A program made the position numbers and the translations under genes. Shown piece after piece: positions 1 to 6,269 of a stretch of 17,593 bases of DNA. The stretch's first letter is position 1. Each line of letters starts with the position of its first letter. Source of the DNA: Actinomycetota bacterium (GTDB taxonomy: Bacteria; Actinomycetota; Actinomycetes; Nanopelagicales; Nanopelagicaceae); contig WLME01000006.1 of NCBI GenBank assembly GCA_009700365.1, forward strand, positions 1 to 17,593, in the 5' to 3' direction. The notes below the pieces were generated by a model that was not told the DNA's origin, made no database searches, and saw nothing but the letters and a program-made list of their open reading frames with translations.

Positions 1-336
1 ATAGCTCGATGCGATCAAAAAATCGCTTCTTGCTATAACGAAATCGGAGACGGCGAAAAGGCAATCGAAGCTGCACGCAAAGCCATAGATGTCTTTGAGA
101 CTGCCCATGATCACAATCGCGAGACTTATGCGCTATTTGAATATGGCAAAGCTGAGGTTCTTCTTGGCAAACTAGAGGATGGGCTAGCTTCGCTCGATAA
201 CGTACTTAATATAGTGGCCGAAGACGAACCAAAAGATTTTGAATTCATCTTAGATATAGAAACCCGCATGGTGGCAGTGATGCGCCAGCTAGGCCGCATG
301 GATGAAGCAGATGAGGTAGAACGCCGATTAATATGA
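1..336 (+). CDS. TPR-repeat protein, C-terminal fragment (5' end outside window)
   Basis: The first frame is open from base 1 to a TGA at 334-336, giving 111 residues. The protein is helical and acidic, with degenerate tetratricopeptide-like units: a CYNEIGDGEKAIEAARKAI block near residues 12-30, a YGKAEVLLGKLEDGLASLD block near 50-68, and a short VMRQLGRMDEADEVE unit near the end. TPR proteins are protein-interaction scaffolds; nothing here points to a specific partner. After the TGA the same frame stays open for 19 more codons and closes at a TAG (394-396) that directly abuts the ATG of the next gene. The TGA may therefore be a recent nonsense change, a sequencing error, or a genuine slightly early stop. 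TGA ends several intact genes in this window, so recoding is unlikely. The exact function is unknown. Confidence 0.75.
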   Translation: MARCDQKIASCYNEIGDGEKAIEAARKAIDVFETAHDHNRETYALFEYGKAEVLLGKLEDGLASLDNVLNIVAEDEPKDFEFILDIETRMVAVMRQLGRMDEADEVERRLI

Positions 337-396
337 GTGCGTGAGGCTCTTTCAGATAGCCCTGAGGACGAAGCAATTCAAACCTTAAACGACTAG

Positions 397-1434
397 ATGC
401 TCCAAAGTCTTAGCGGAAGCGACTTTGCGCTCTTTATCTCAGTCTTGCTGGCTTGCGCCGTTGAGGCCGTTGAGGCCGTAACAATCGTCCTGGCAGCCGG
501 CACATCTCGCAATTGGAAGTCCTCTTTCCAGGGTGTGATCTCTGCGCTTTTCGCGCTAGCTGCCTTTGTACTTTTCTTAGGTCCCAATATCGAGAAACTT
601 CCAGAGAACACATTACGTGTTCTTGTTGGTGGCCTGCTGCTTGTCTTTGGTATGCAATGGCTGCGGAAGGCTATCTTGCGTGCAAGTGGTTTTAAGGCAC
701 TTCACGATGAAGTGAAGATATTTCAGGAAGAAGTTCTCTCTGCGCAGAAGGCGACTCGGGTATCACATTTTGTTGTATCTGATTGGTATGCGTTCACCCT
801 CTCTTTTAAGGGAGTTTTACTTGAAGGGCTTGAAGTTGTCTTTATTGTTCTCACTTTCGGCGTGATTCAAAAGAGCTCCAATCCCGATGCATTTGCACTT
901 GCGGTATGGGCAGCGATTATCGCCGTCTTGGTTGTAACAATTGCAGGTTTTGCAATTCATAAGCCTCTATCCAGGGTTCCTGAAAATGCAATGAAATTTA
1001 TTGTAGGAACGCTACTTACCTCATTTGGAATTTTCTGGGCTTCTGAAGGTGCAGGCGCCGAATGGCCTGGCAATGATTTATCTCTTCTTGCGATTATTCC
1101 GTTTGTACTCGTTATATGTTTCACTCTGATTGAGATTTTAAAAATGAGAAAATCAAAAGACCATGAACTGCGAGCCCCAAAAATCCCAACTTTTCACGAG
1201 CCAAGTCAGTCAGCCTCCCAAGTATCTAGGTTGTTAGGGGGGTTTCTCTTCTTCTGGTATGACTTCATAATTGGCGATGACTGGCGAGTTGCAGCAGCAG
1301 TTGTTCTAGGCCTATTTTCACTTAATGCTGTTGGGGCACAATCATGGTGGATTATGCCCGTCTTAGTTTCTGCACTCTTAATTCTTACTTTGCTCGAGGC
1401 AAGTGCTGCAAAGCCCAGTGATACATCGCGATAG
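397..1434 (+). CDS. COG4280/FTR1-like multi-pass membrane protein with fused C-terminal module
   Basis: This 345-residue polytopic membrane protein has two related halves. Half one carries E23xxE26 in its first helix (AVEAVEAVTIV) and an LPEN helix at 68-88; half two carries E143xxE146 (LEGLEVVFIV) and a matching VPEN helix at 194-214. The LEGLE segment resembles the REGLE signature of FTR1 iron permeases, and the duplicated ExxE layout resembles COG4280 membrane proteins and cation-transporter folds. Metal or cation transport is therefore possible but unproven. Residues about 256-345 form a separate module with a WYDFIIGDDWRVA stretch and two more helices, perhaps a fused small protein. No Shine-Dalgarno sequence lies before the ATG, which directly follows the TAG of the extended upstream frame, so translational coupling is likely. 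The 3' end overlaps the convergent methyltransferase gene by 50 bp. Confidence 0.8.
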   Translation: MLQSLSGSDFALFISVLLACAVEAVEAVTIVLAAGTSRNWKSSFQGVISALFALAAFVLFLGPNIEKLPENTLRVLVGGLLLVFGMQWLRKAILRASGFKALHDEVKIFQEEVLSAQKATRVSHFVVSDWYAFTLSFKGVLLEGLEVVFIVLTFGVIQKSSNPDAFALAVWAAIIAVLVVTIAGFAIHKPLSRVPENAMKFIVGTLLTSFGIFWASEGAGAEWPGNDLSLLAIIPFVLVICFTLIEILKMRKSKDHELRAPKIPTFHEPSQSASQVSRLLGGFLFFWYDFIIGDDWRVAAAVVLGLFSLNAVGAQSWWIMPVLVSALLILTLLEASAAKPSDTSR

Positions 1435-2035
1435 CCCCAGCCGCTGATGCATTCATTGATCTTGTAGAACCATATTGCTCGATTGCGTACAGAACTTCGC
1501 AGACTGCAATTGCTTCATCAGACATGCCAGCGCCTTCTTGACCAAATAACAGAACACATTCTTCGGGCAGCTCGGCGCCCTCTAAGTGCTTCGAAGTCGG
1601 AACATTATCGATACCAATGATTGGTATCTGATTTTCGCTGCACCACACTGAGAAATCGTTGATTGTTGGATGATGGATAACTTTGAGATATCTATCCGTA
1701 ACCATGGCGCCGCGCTTATTCCAGTCGCGCTTTCCAACTATGTGCACTGCTGCTGCATTAAAGGCATTTGCAGTTCGGACTATTGAGCCAATATTTAAAT
1801 CATGTTGCCAATTTTCAATGGCTATCTGTAATTTGTGACGTTTGGTATCCAAATCTGCGACGATAGCTTCGACGCTCCAGTATCGATAATGATCTAAGAC
1901 ATTTCTACGGTCACCATTTTCGAGTAGCTCAGGATCATAGTGAGCCCCTGTAGGCCAAGGCTTTTCGTGGGGGCCTACGCCAACAACCGGAAAAAATTCA
2001 CCCGGACCTATCACTGCAGGTGTATTGATTTCCAT
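1385..2035 (-). CDS. SpoU/TrmH-family RNA 2'-O-ribose methyltransferase
   Basis: The 216-residue protein ends in a SPOUT methyltransferase domain with all three SpoU motifs. Motif 1 is NIGSIVRTANAF (N81, R87), motif 2 is LLFGQEGAGM (E167), and motif 3 is GSTRSMNASAAGA (S193, N195). Members of this family transfer a methyl group from SAM to a ribose 2'-OH in tRNA or rRNA. The target nucleotide cannot be read from the sequence. The first 70 residues are a non-catalytic N-terminal extension, so it is longer than minimal TrmL-type enzymes. The ATG at 2035 has no Shine-Dalgarno sequence but is preceded by TAGAGT and six bases, consistent with leaderless transcription. It is divergent from the small membrane protein gene at 2080 and convergent, with overlap, with the upstream membrane protein gene. 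Confidence 0.9.
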   Translation of the reverse strand: MEINTPAVIGPGEFFPVVGVGPHEKPWPTGAHYDPELLENGDRRNVLDHYRYWSVEAIVADLDTKRHKLQIAIENWQHDLNIGSIVRTANAFNAAAVHIVGKRDWNKRGAMVTDRYLKVIHHPTINDFSVWCSENQIPIIGIDNVPTSKHLEGAELPEECVLLFGQEGAGMSDEAIAVCEVLYAIEQYGSTRSMNASAAGAIAMYHWALQHLPRAK

Positions 2036-2041
2036 GGATGC

Positions 2042-2071
2042 ACTCTAAACTTAAGACAAGGTATTTACCAA
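2042..2071 (-). promoter_or_regulatory. Candidate leaderless promoter of the SpoU methyltransferase gene
   Basis: Read on the minus strand, a -10-like TAGAGT (2042-2047) is followed by exactly six bases and the ATG at 2035. A -35-like TTGGTA (2066-2071) sits 18 bp further upstream. The predicted transcript would start at or within a base of the A of the start codon. The -35 box overlaps the ribosome binding site of the divergent gene at 2080. Confidence 0.5.
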
Positions 2072-2076
2072 GGAGA
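2070..2076 (+). promoter_or_regulatory. Ribosome binding site fixing the start at 2080
   Basis: AAGGAGA lies 3-4 bases before ATG 2080. The same frame is open back to an ATG at 2038, but that start has no Shine-Dalgarno sequence and would add 14 polar, basic residues before the first membrane helix. The start at 2080 is therefore preferred. Confidence 0.7.
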
Positions 2077-2079
2077 CCC

Positions 2080-2430
2080 ATGAACGCCATTTATTACTCA
2101 GCATTTGGAATCCACATTCTCTGCGTTGTTGCAATTTTAGGGATGTTGCTTTCTCAAATTAAGAAGAGCGAAAAGAAGCTCAACCCAGGCGTTGTGCATG
2201 CGACTCTGACTGCTCTTATTGCTGGGTTAATCATGGTCGGCCTATTCACGAAGGTGAATCCCGACGAAGTTCTCAACCACACAAAGATCGGCATCAAAGG
2301 TCTTGTGATCGCTGTCATTCTGATCTTGGGATACTCCAATGTGAAGAAGCCAGTTCTTAAAAATTCCGTATGGGGCGCCATGCTTGGGCTCACCGTGCTG
2401 AATGTACTTATCGCCTCGTTCTGGAATTGA
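2080..2430 (+). CDS. Small four-helix integral membrane protein, unknown function
   Basis: The 116-residue protein has about four predicted membrane helices at residues 5-24, 39-58, 71-87 and 94-115, joined by short lysine-rich loops such as QIKKSEKKLN and NVKKPVLKN. I do not recognise a named family and see no catalytic motif. The start is set by an AAGGAG Shine-Dalgarno sequence. Its TGA stop (2428-2430) overlaps the proposed TTG start of the dacB-like gene (2427-2429), so the two are probably co-transcribed and translationally coupled. That suggests, without proving, a link to the cell envelope. A plus-strand TAAACT (2046-2051) could be its -10 box and would overlap the -10 box of the divergent methyltransferase gene. 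Confidence 0.75.
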   Translation: MNAIYYSAFGIHILCVVAILGMLLSQIKKSEKKLNPGVVHATLTALIAGLIMVGLFTKVNPDEVLNHTKIGIKGLVIAVILILGYSNVKKPVLKNSVWGAMLGLTVLNVLIASFWN

Positions 2431-3638
2431 GAAAATTGAAAAAGCAGATTGCCCTATTGGCATGCCTAATTTTTACCTTCCCTAATCTTGTTGCCACTCA
2501 AGCAAATGCGCTCGGCCATGACTCGGTCGCCTCTATCTTTAGCCGCATGGCGTCGGATAAGTCTTTATCTAATCCTGCCATTGTCGTTATGGATAATAAG
2601 ACCGGAGAAGTGGTTTTTGAAAAGAATTCAACATCACCTCGAAAGCCCGCATCTGTATTAAAACTCTTAAGCGCAGCTGCCGCTTTTTCTTATCTCGAGC
2701 CGACTCATCGATTTACAACGTCTTTGTGGGTTGGAGCCGAGAAAAAGAGCCTCGTAATTCAGGGTTCACTTGATCCATGGTTTAGCTCAAATGATGCTCA
2801 AGCAAAGAAGATGGGTAGAACTTCATTGCCTCGCATCGAATCCAATGCTTTGAGTTCACTTAAGAGAGAGAACTCAGGGTCAACAAAGAATTCAACAATC
2901 TATTTCTCGAATCTTTATTCGCAAGATATAGCAAATATAAATAGCTATTTCCTCAAACGAGGAGTCCGCGTTACCTTTAAGCGGGTCACCTCGCAAAAGG
3001 CTATAGAGCTATCTTCACAGCAGATCTTGAGCTCTGATTCACCCGAACTCCAGGAAATCCTCGCATTCACTCTCACATGGAGTGATAACTTATTAGCCGA
3101 ACGAATTGCACGGTTAGCATCGGCTGCAGCAGGCTACCCACTCAATGATGTTGGAGTTGCCCAGACTTTTGAGGATGTATTTAACAATTTAGGCATTGAT
3201 GCCACAAACCTAGTTGTTCAAGATGGCAGTGGGCTTTCACGAGAGAATCAAATGACTGCTCTGCAGGCAGGGAAGTTGCTCTTAAAGATCCGCGAGAATC
3301 CAAAGCTTGCATCCCTCGTCGAGGGATTTCCCATCGGTGGAGTAAGTGGAACGCTTCGCAATCGCTTTCTGACAACGGCGCCTCAGGCAGTTGGGCTGAT
3401 CAAAGCTAAGACCGGAAAGCTTCGCGGCACTGCAAATCTTGCAGGGTATGTTGAAAGCGGAGATCGAGAGTATGCCTTTGTGATCTTTGCCGACAGATTA
3501 ATTCAGAGTAATAAAACTGAAGATCGTGCCCGACTCATTATGGATAAATTATTGGGAAAGGTTGCATTCCCAATTCTTACCGAAGAGGTTCCAGAGTCGA
3601 GTAAAGAATTAGAGACTACTTATACTCCAGCCGCTTAG
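2427..3638 (+). CDS. dacB: D-alanyl-D-alanine carboxypeptidase/endopeptidase, PBP4-type (peptidase S13)
   Basis: This is a low-molecular-weight penicillin-binding protein of about 403 residues that trims or cleaves peptidoglycan stem peptides outside the membrane. All three active-site motifs of serine DD-peptidases are visible, numbered from the TTG start: SVLK (S76 nucleophile, K79), SDN (219-221) and KTG (328-330). The N-terminus RKLKKQIALLACLIFTF followed by a hydrophobic run and ATQANA looks like a Sec signal peptide. The frame opens at an ATG at 2370, but that start would put 19 unrelated residues before the signal peptide and overlap the upstream gene by 61 bases. TTG at 2427, overlapping the upstream TGA as TTGA, is the better choice; TTG 2436 is an alternative. 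The stop overlaps the convergent gene's stop by 4 bases. Confidence 0.92.
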   Translation: MRKLKKQIALLACLIFTFPNLVATQANALGHDSVASIFSRMASDKSLSNPAIVVMDNKTGEVVFEKNSTSPRKPASVLKLLSAAAAFSYLEPTHRFTTSLWVGAEKKSLVIQGSLDPWFSSNDAQAKKMGRTSLPRIESNALSSLKRENSGSTKNSTIYFSNLYSQDIANINSYFLKRGVRVTFKRVTSQKAIELSSQQILSSDSPELQEILAFTLTWSDNLLAERIARLASAAAGYPLNDVGVAQTFEDVFNNLGIDATNLVVQDGSGLSRENQMTALQAGKLLLKIRENPKLASLVEGFPIGGVSGTLRNRFLTTAPQAVGLIKAKTGKLRGTANLAGYVESGDREYAFVIFADRLIQSNKTEDRARLIMDKLLGKVAFPILTEEVPESSKELETTYTPAA

Positions 3639-4060
3639 TCGTCCTCGTCTTCATTTTCATGCTCGTAGCCCTCATTCTCATCGTCTGAGTGCTCTCTATC
3701 GCCGACTTTTCCATCATCACCGCCGCGTTCGGAATTACCTTGTGCATTAATGACTGGCGTAATTGAAACTTTCGGTACTGATGTTGCCGTAGGGGAACTT
3801 ATAGAATTCGTCGAAGAAGTTGCACTAGAAGTAGTCGCACCAGAAGTATTTGCACCGGGTGAGCTAGCAGCGGTGACTGAAGTCGTAGAGGCACTTGCGC
3901 TTGGTTCGTCATTTGCATTTGCAAAGAGCGCTCCTCCCAAAATTATTGATCCAGCAGCCACTATCGCAGCGATAGGCAATTTCTTATTGATTTTGCGAAT
4001 ACCTGAGGAGGCGCTATCTGCCTCAGAGAGTTCGAACCATTCGGGTTTATTAGGTGTCAT
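3635..4060 (-). CDS. Single-pass membrane protein with Ser/Thr-rich stalk and acidic tail, unknown function
   Basis: The 141-residue protein has a short cytoplasmic N-terminus containing PEWFEL, one membrane helix at about residues 29-46 (PIAAIVAAGSIILGGALF), a low-complexity Ser/Thr/Ala/Pro stalk at about 50-95, and a strongly acidic, Gly/His-containing C-terminus ending in DEDD. The expected topology puts the stalk and acidic tail outside the membrane. A cation- or wall-associated role would fit but is only inference. No family is recognised. The start is supported by AAAGGGG six bases upstream. Codon use looks like its neighbours. The gene is convergent with dacB, sharing 4 bases of stop codons, and divergent from ctaB. 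Confidence 0.7.
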   Translation of the reverse strand: MTPNKPEWFELSEADSASSGIRKINKKLPIAAIVAAGSIILGGALFANANDEPSASASTTSVTAASSPGANTSGATTSSATSSTNSISSPTATSVPKVSITPVINAQGNSERGGDDGKVGDREHSDDENEGYEHENEDEDD

Positions 4061-4066
4061 CGGAGA

Positions 4067-4073
4067 CCCCTTT
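4067..4073 (-). promoter_or_regulatory. Ribosome binding site of the acidic-tail membrane protein
   Basis: On the minus strand AAAGGGG lies six bases before the ATG at 4060, a normal Shine-Dalgarno spacing. The rest of the 92-base divergent spacer (4061-4152) shows no long repeat or hairpin. Confidence 0.6.
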
Positions 4074-4146
4074 CGTTAAATGCAAGTTAAGCCATCATCC
4101 TTAAAGTACTCTGAGAATCAACCGCTAACCTGTTGTTAATTATGAG

Positions 4147-4152
4147 TACCCT
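4147..4152 (+). promoter_or_regulatory. Candidate -10 box for leaderless ctaB transcript
   Basis: TACCCT is followed by exactly six bases (ATGCGA) and then GTG at 4159, the third codon of the ctaB frame called from ATG 4153. This matches the TANNNT-N6-RTG arrangement of five other genes in the window and suggests translation may start at GTG 4159. No convincing -35 box is seen. Confidence 0.35.
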
Positions 4153-5028
4153 ATGCGAGTGACTCACCTTCGCGCCTATATCGATCTCATGAAACTGCGA
4201 GTGGTCGAACTCCTCATCATCACGACGCTGCCAGCGATGGTTTTAGCCCAAAAAGGCATACCTTCCTTCAGATTAGTGGCAGCGACCTTGATAGGGGGGA
4301 CCTTGGCAGCGGGCTCATCGAATGCATTTAACATGGTCATCGAAGCTCGCTCAGATAAATTGATGGCTCGTACATCAAAGCGCCCTCTTGTGGTTGGAAC
4401 AGTTTCAAAAACTCAGGCGACAATTTTCGCCAGTTTTATTGGCTTATTCTCTTTAACTATTTTCCAGATTTATACAAATTCACTTGCAACTCTATTAACA
4501 GCACTTGCCATTTTTTATTATGTTGTTATCTACACAATAATTCTTAAACCAAATACTTCGCAGAATATTGTGTGGGGTGGAGCAGCCGGGTGTATGCCCG
4601 TCTTAATCGGCTGGGCCGCAGTAACCGGAAGTTTAACCTGGGTACCAGTTGCATTCTTTATGGTGATCTTCTTCTGGACGCCGCCACATTTCTGGGCGCT
4701 AGCAATCAAATACAAGGATGATTACTCGGCAGCAGGTATACCTATGCTTCCATCAGTTTCTGCACAGTCAGTTGTGATTAGCCAAATGTGGTTTCATACA
4801 ATCGCAATGGTGGTCTCATCGGCGGCCATGATTCAACTTGCCCAGCTTCCTATTTGGGTATTGTGCGCCACGGTCTTGCTAGGAGCAGTATTTACTTTCC
4901 AGCTCTTTGCGCTTAAAGAGAATTCAGATAACTACAATAAAATTGCCGCAGGAATTTTTCATTGGTCAATAACCTACTTGAGTTTATTCTCTGTACTTCT
5001 AGTTGTTGCTCAACTTGTCAGTGCTTGA
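4153..5028 (+). CDS. ctaB: Protoheme IX farnesyltransferase (heme O synthase)
   Basis: This UbiA-family integral membrane prenyltransferase has 291 residues, normal for the family. It attaches a farnesyl group to heme B to make heme O, the precursor of heme A for cytochrome aa3-type oxidases. The first prenyl-diphosphate/Mg motif is N60-xxx-E64-xxx-D68 followed by KLMARTSKRPL. The usual first Asp is replaced by Glu. The second motif is YKDDYSAAGIPMLP (D189/D190). WTPPHFWALAI before it is typical of CtaB, and about eight to nine membrane helices are visible. The start is either ATG 4153 or GTG 4159, the latter favoured by a leaderless-promoter pattern. The usual actinobacterial neighbours tkt and tal are absent here. 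Its 3' end overlaps the convergent metZ gene by 19 bases. Confidence 0.93.
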   Translation: MRVTHLRAYIDLMKLRVVELLIITTLPAMVLAQKGIPSFRLVAATLIGGTLAAGSSNAFNMVIEARSDKLMARTSKRPLVVGTVSKTQATIFASFIGLFSLTIFQIYTNSLATLLTALAIFYYVVIYTIILKPNTSQNIVWGGAAGCMPVLIGWAAVTGSLTWVPVAFFMVIFFWTPPHFWALAIKYKDDYSAAGIPMLPSVSAQSVVISQMWFHTIAMVVSSAAMIQLAQLPIWVLCATVLLGAVFTFQLFALKENSDNYNKIAAGIFHWSITYLSLFSVLLVVAQLVSA

Positions 5029-6233
5029 GTAATATCTTTAATTAAATCATCAACATGTTCGAGGCCGACAGAAAGTCTCAAAACTGATGGTGAGATACCC
5101 ATCTCTGCAAGCACTTCAGGAGCTAAGCGACGATGTGTGGTCGATGCAGGGTGAGTGATTAGCGACTTGCTATCGCCTAAGTTATTTGAAATGTCGATCA
5201 CTCGAAGCGCATCCATGAAGCGGAAGGCATCTTTCTGGGTTCCAGCAAATTCAATGCCTATAGTGGTTCCACCACCGCTCATCTGCTTCTTTATGACTTC
5301 GCGATCTGGGTGAGATTTAAGACCGGGATAGCGGACCGATTTTATTTCAGGACGCTTTTCGAGGAACTCTGCAATCGTCTGTGCGTTATCGACCATTCGA
5401 GAAACTCTGAGCTCCATTGTTTCTAGAGACTTTACAAGCACCCAGGCATTGAAAGCACTGAGTGATGGTCCGGTATGGCGAGTAAATGGAATGAGTTTCT
5501 CGTAGATGTATTCGAAAGAACCTAGCAAGGCACCTGCAAGTACGCGACCTTGACCGTCAATATGTTTTGTTGCGGAGTACATGACGACATCTGCACCAAG
5601 TTGAAGAGGCTTTTGAAGAACTGGAGAAGCCATCACATTATCGACGATAACTGTTGCACCAACTTTATGGGCAAGATCGCTTACAAATCTAATATCAACA
5701 ATTTCCATGAGTGGGTTACTAGGAGTCTCGATAAAGACTGCCTTTGTTGGTTTCAGAAGTGCTTTTTCCCAAGCGGCTTTATCGTTGGCTTTGACAAGTT
5801 CATATGTGACTCCCCATTTGGGAAGAATTTCTGTGATCACAACATGGCACGAACTAAACATTGAAGCCGATGCGACGATGTGGTCTCCGGATTCAACGAG
5901 ACATGCAAGGGATGCAAACATGGCAGCCATTCCAGAACCGGTTGCTACGCAATGTTCGGCTCCTTCGATAGCAGCCAGACGCTTTTCAAACATTGCAACA
6001 GTCGGATTGTGGAATCTACTGTAGAGGAAATGGTCAGTTTCGTCGGTGAAGGAATCAACTGCTTCCTGTGAATCTGTATAGGTAAAACCACTATTGAGAT
6101 AGAGAGCTTCTGAAGTTTCGCCAAAACCTGATCGCGCCAAACCTTCACGAATCGCTGCGGTTTGTGGATTGAGTTCCCAATCTGGCTCACGACGTTTTGG
6201 ATGCTCGTGATAGCCCCAGACCTCTTTACTCAT
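5010..6233 (-). CDS. metZ: O-succinylhomoserine sulfhydrylase (PLP enzyme)
   Basis: This 407-residue Cys/Met-metabolism PLP enzyme of fold type I probably makes homocysteine directly from O-succinylhomoserine and sulfide, in the cytosol. The PLP-binding lysine is K223 in YSATKHIDGQGRVLAGA, and the HIDGQGRVLGG-like wording is characteristic of MetZ compared with MetB, MetC or MetY. D198 in VIVDNV should contact the pyridine nitrogen, YSRFHNPT (71-78) is the phosphate/substrate loop contributed to the neighbouring subunit, and the SGMAA region near 100-104 binds the cofactor phosphate. Specificity for succinyl- over acetyl-homoserine is by similarity only. There is no Shine-Dalgarno sequence; TAAGAT lies six bases before the ATG, so the mRNA is probably leaderless. 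It is divergent from the ABC exporter with only 36 bp between start codons. Confidence 0.92.
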   Translation of the reverse strand: MSKEVWGYHEHPKRREPDWELNPQTAAIREGLARSGFGETSEALYLNSGFTYTDSQEAVDSFTDETDHFLYSRFHNPTVAMFEKRLAAIEGAEHCVATGSGMAAMFASLACLVESGDHIVASASMFSSCHVVITEILPKWGVTYELVKANDKAAWEKALLKPTKAVFIETPSNPLMEIVDIRFVSDLAHKVGATVIVDNVMASPVLQKPLQLGADVVMYSATKHIDGQGRVLAGALLGSFEYIYEKLIPFTRHTGPSLSAFNAWVLVKSLETMELRVSRMVDNAQTIAEFLEKRPEIKSVRYPGLKSHPDREVIKKQMSGGGTTIGIEFAGTQKDAFRFMDALRVIDISNNLGDSKSLITHPASTTHRRLAPEVLAEMGISPSVLRLSVGLEHVDDLIKDITQALTS

Positions 6234-6239
6234 AGGGAT

Positions 6240-6245
6240 ATCTTA
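6240..6245 (-). promoter_or_regulatory. Candidate leaderless promoter -10 box of metZ
   Basis: On the minus strand TAAGAT is followed by ATCCCT and the ATG at 6233, so transcription should begin at the start codon. A 5' leader riboswitch is therefore not expected. The region upstream of this box is already the -10 region and start of the divergent gene; no good -35 match is seen. Confidence 0.5.
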
Positions 6246-6257
6246 AGGTTTGCCCGC

Positions 6258-6263
6258 TATATT
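6258..6263 (+). promoter_or_regulatory. Candidate leaderless promoter -10 box of the ABC exporter genes
   Basis: TATATT (5 of 6 to TATAAT) is followed by GCACAT and ATG 6270. This sets the start at 6270, giving MTTMAISVKDLSKKY, even though the reading frame is open further upstream into metZ DNA. No convincing -35 box is seen. Confidence 0.55.
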
Positions 6264-6269
6264 GCACAT

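Noticed and set aside
334..336. UGA recoding (Trp, Gly or selenocysteine) at the in-frame stop
   Set aside because: TGA terminates several intact genes here (at 2430, 5028, 7178, 17470), and no selenocysteine-type hairpin or partner is seen. A point change or sequencing error is simpler.
2038..2079. Upstream ATG at 2038 as start of the small membrane protein
   Set aside because: It would precede the strong AAGGAGA site at 2070-2076 and add 14 polar residues before the first helix.
3750..4079. Plus-strand 109-codon frame opposite the acidic-tail protein
   Set aside because: It is the antisense mirror of a low-complexity gene, with a monotonous Val/Glu/Ala composition, no ribosome binding site and no promoter.
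6234..6260. SAM or other methionine riboswitch before metZ
   Set aside because: Only 36 bp separate metZ from the divergent gene and the promoter appears leaderless, leaving no room for an aptamer.
6162..6269. Upstream ATG at 6162 for the ABC ATPase
   Set aside because: It would add 36 residues with no family similarity from DNA coding metZ on the other strand; ATG 6270 fits the family and a leaderless promoter.
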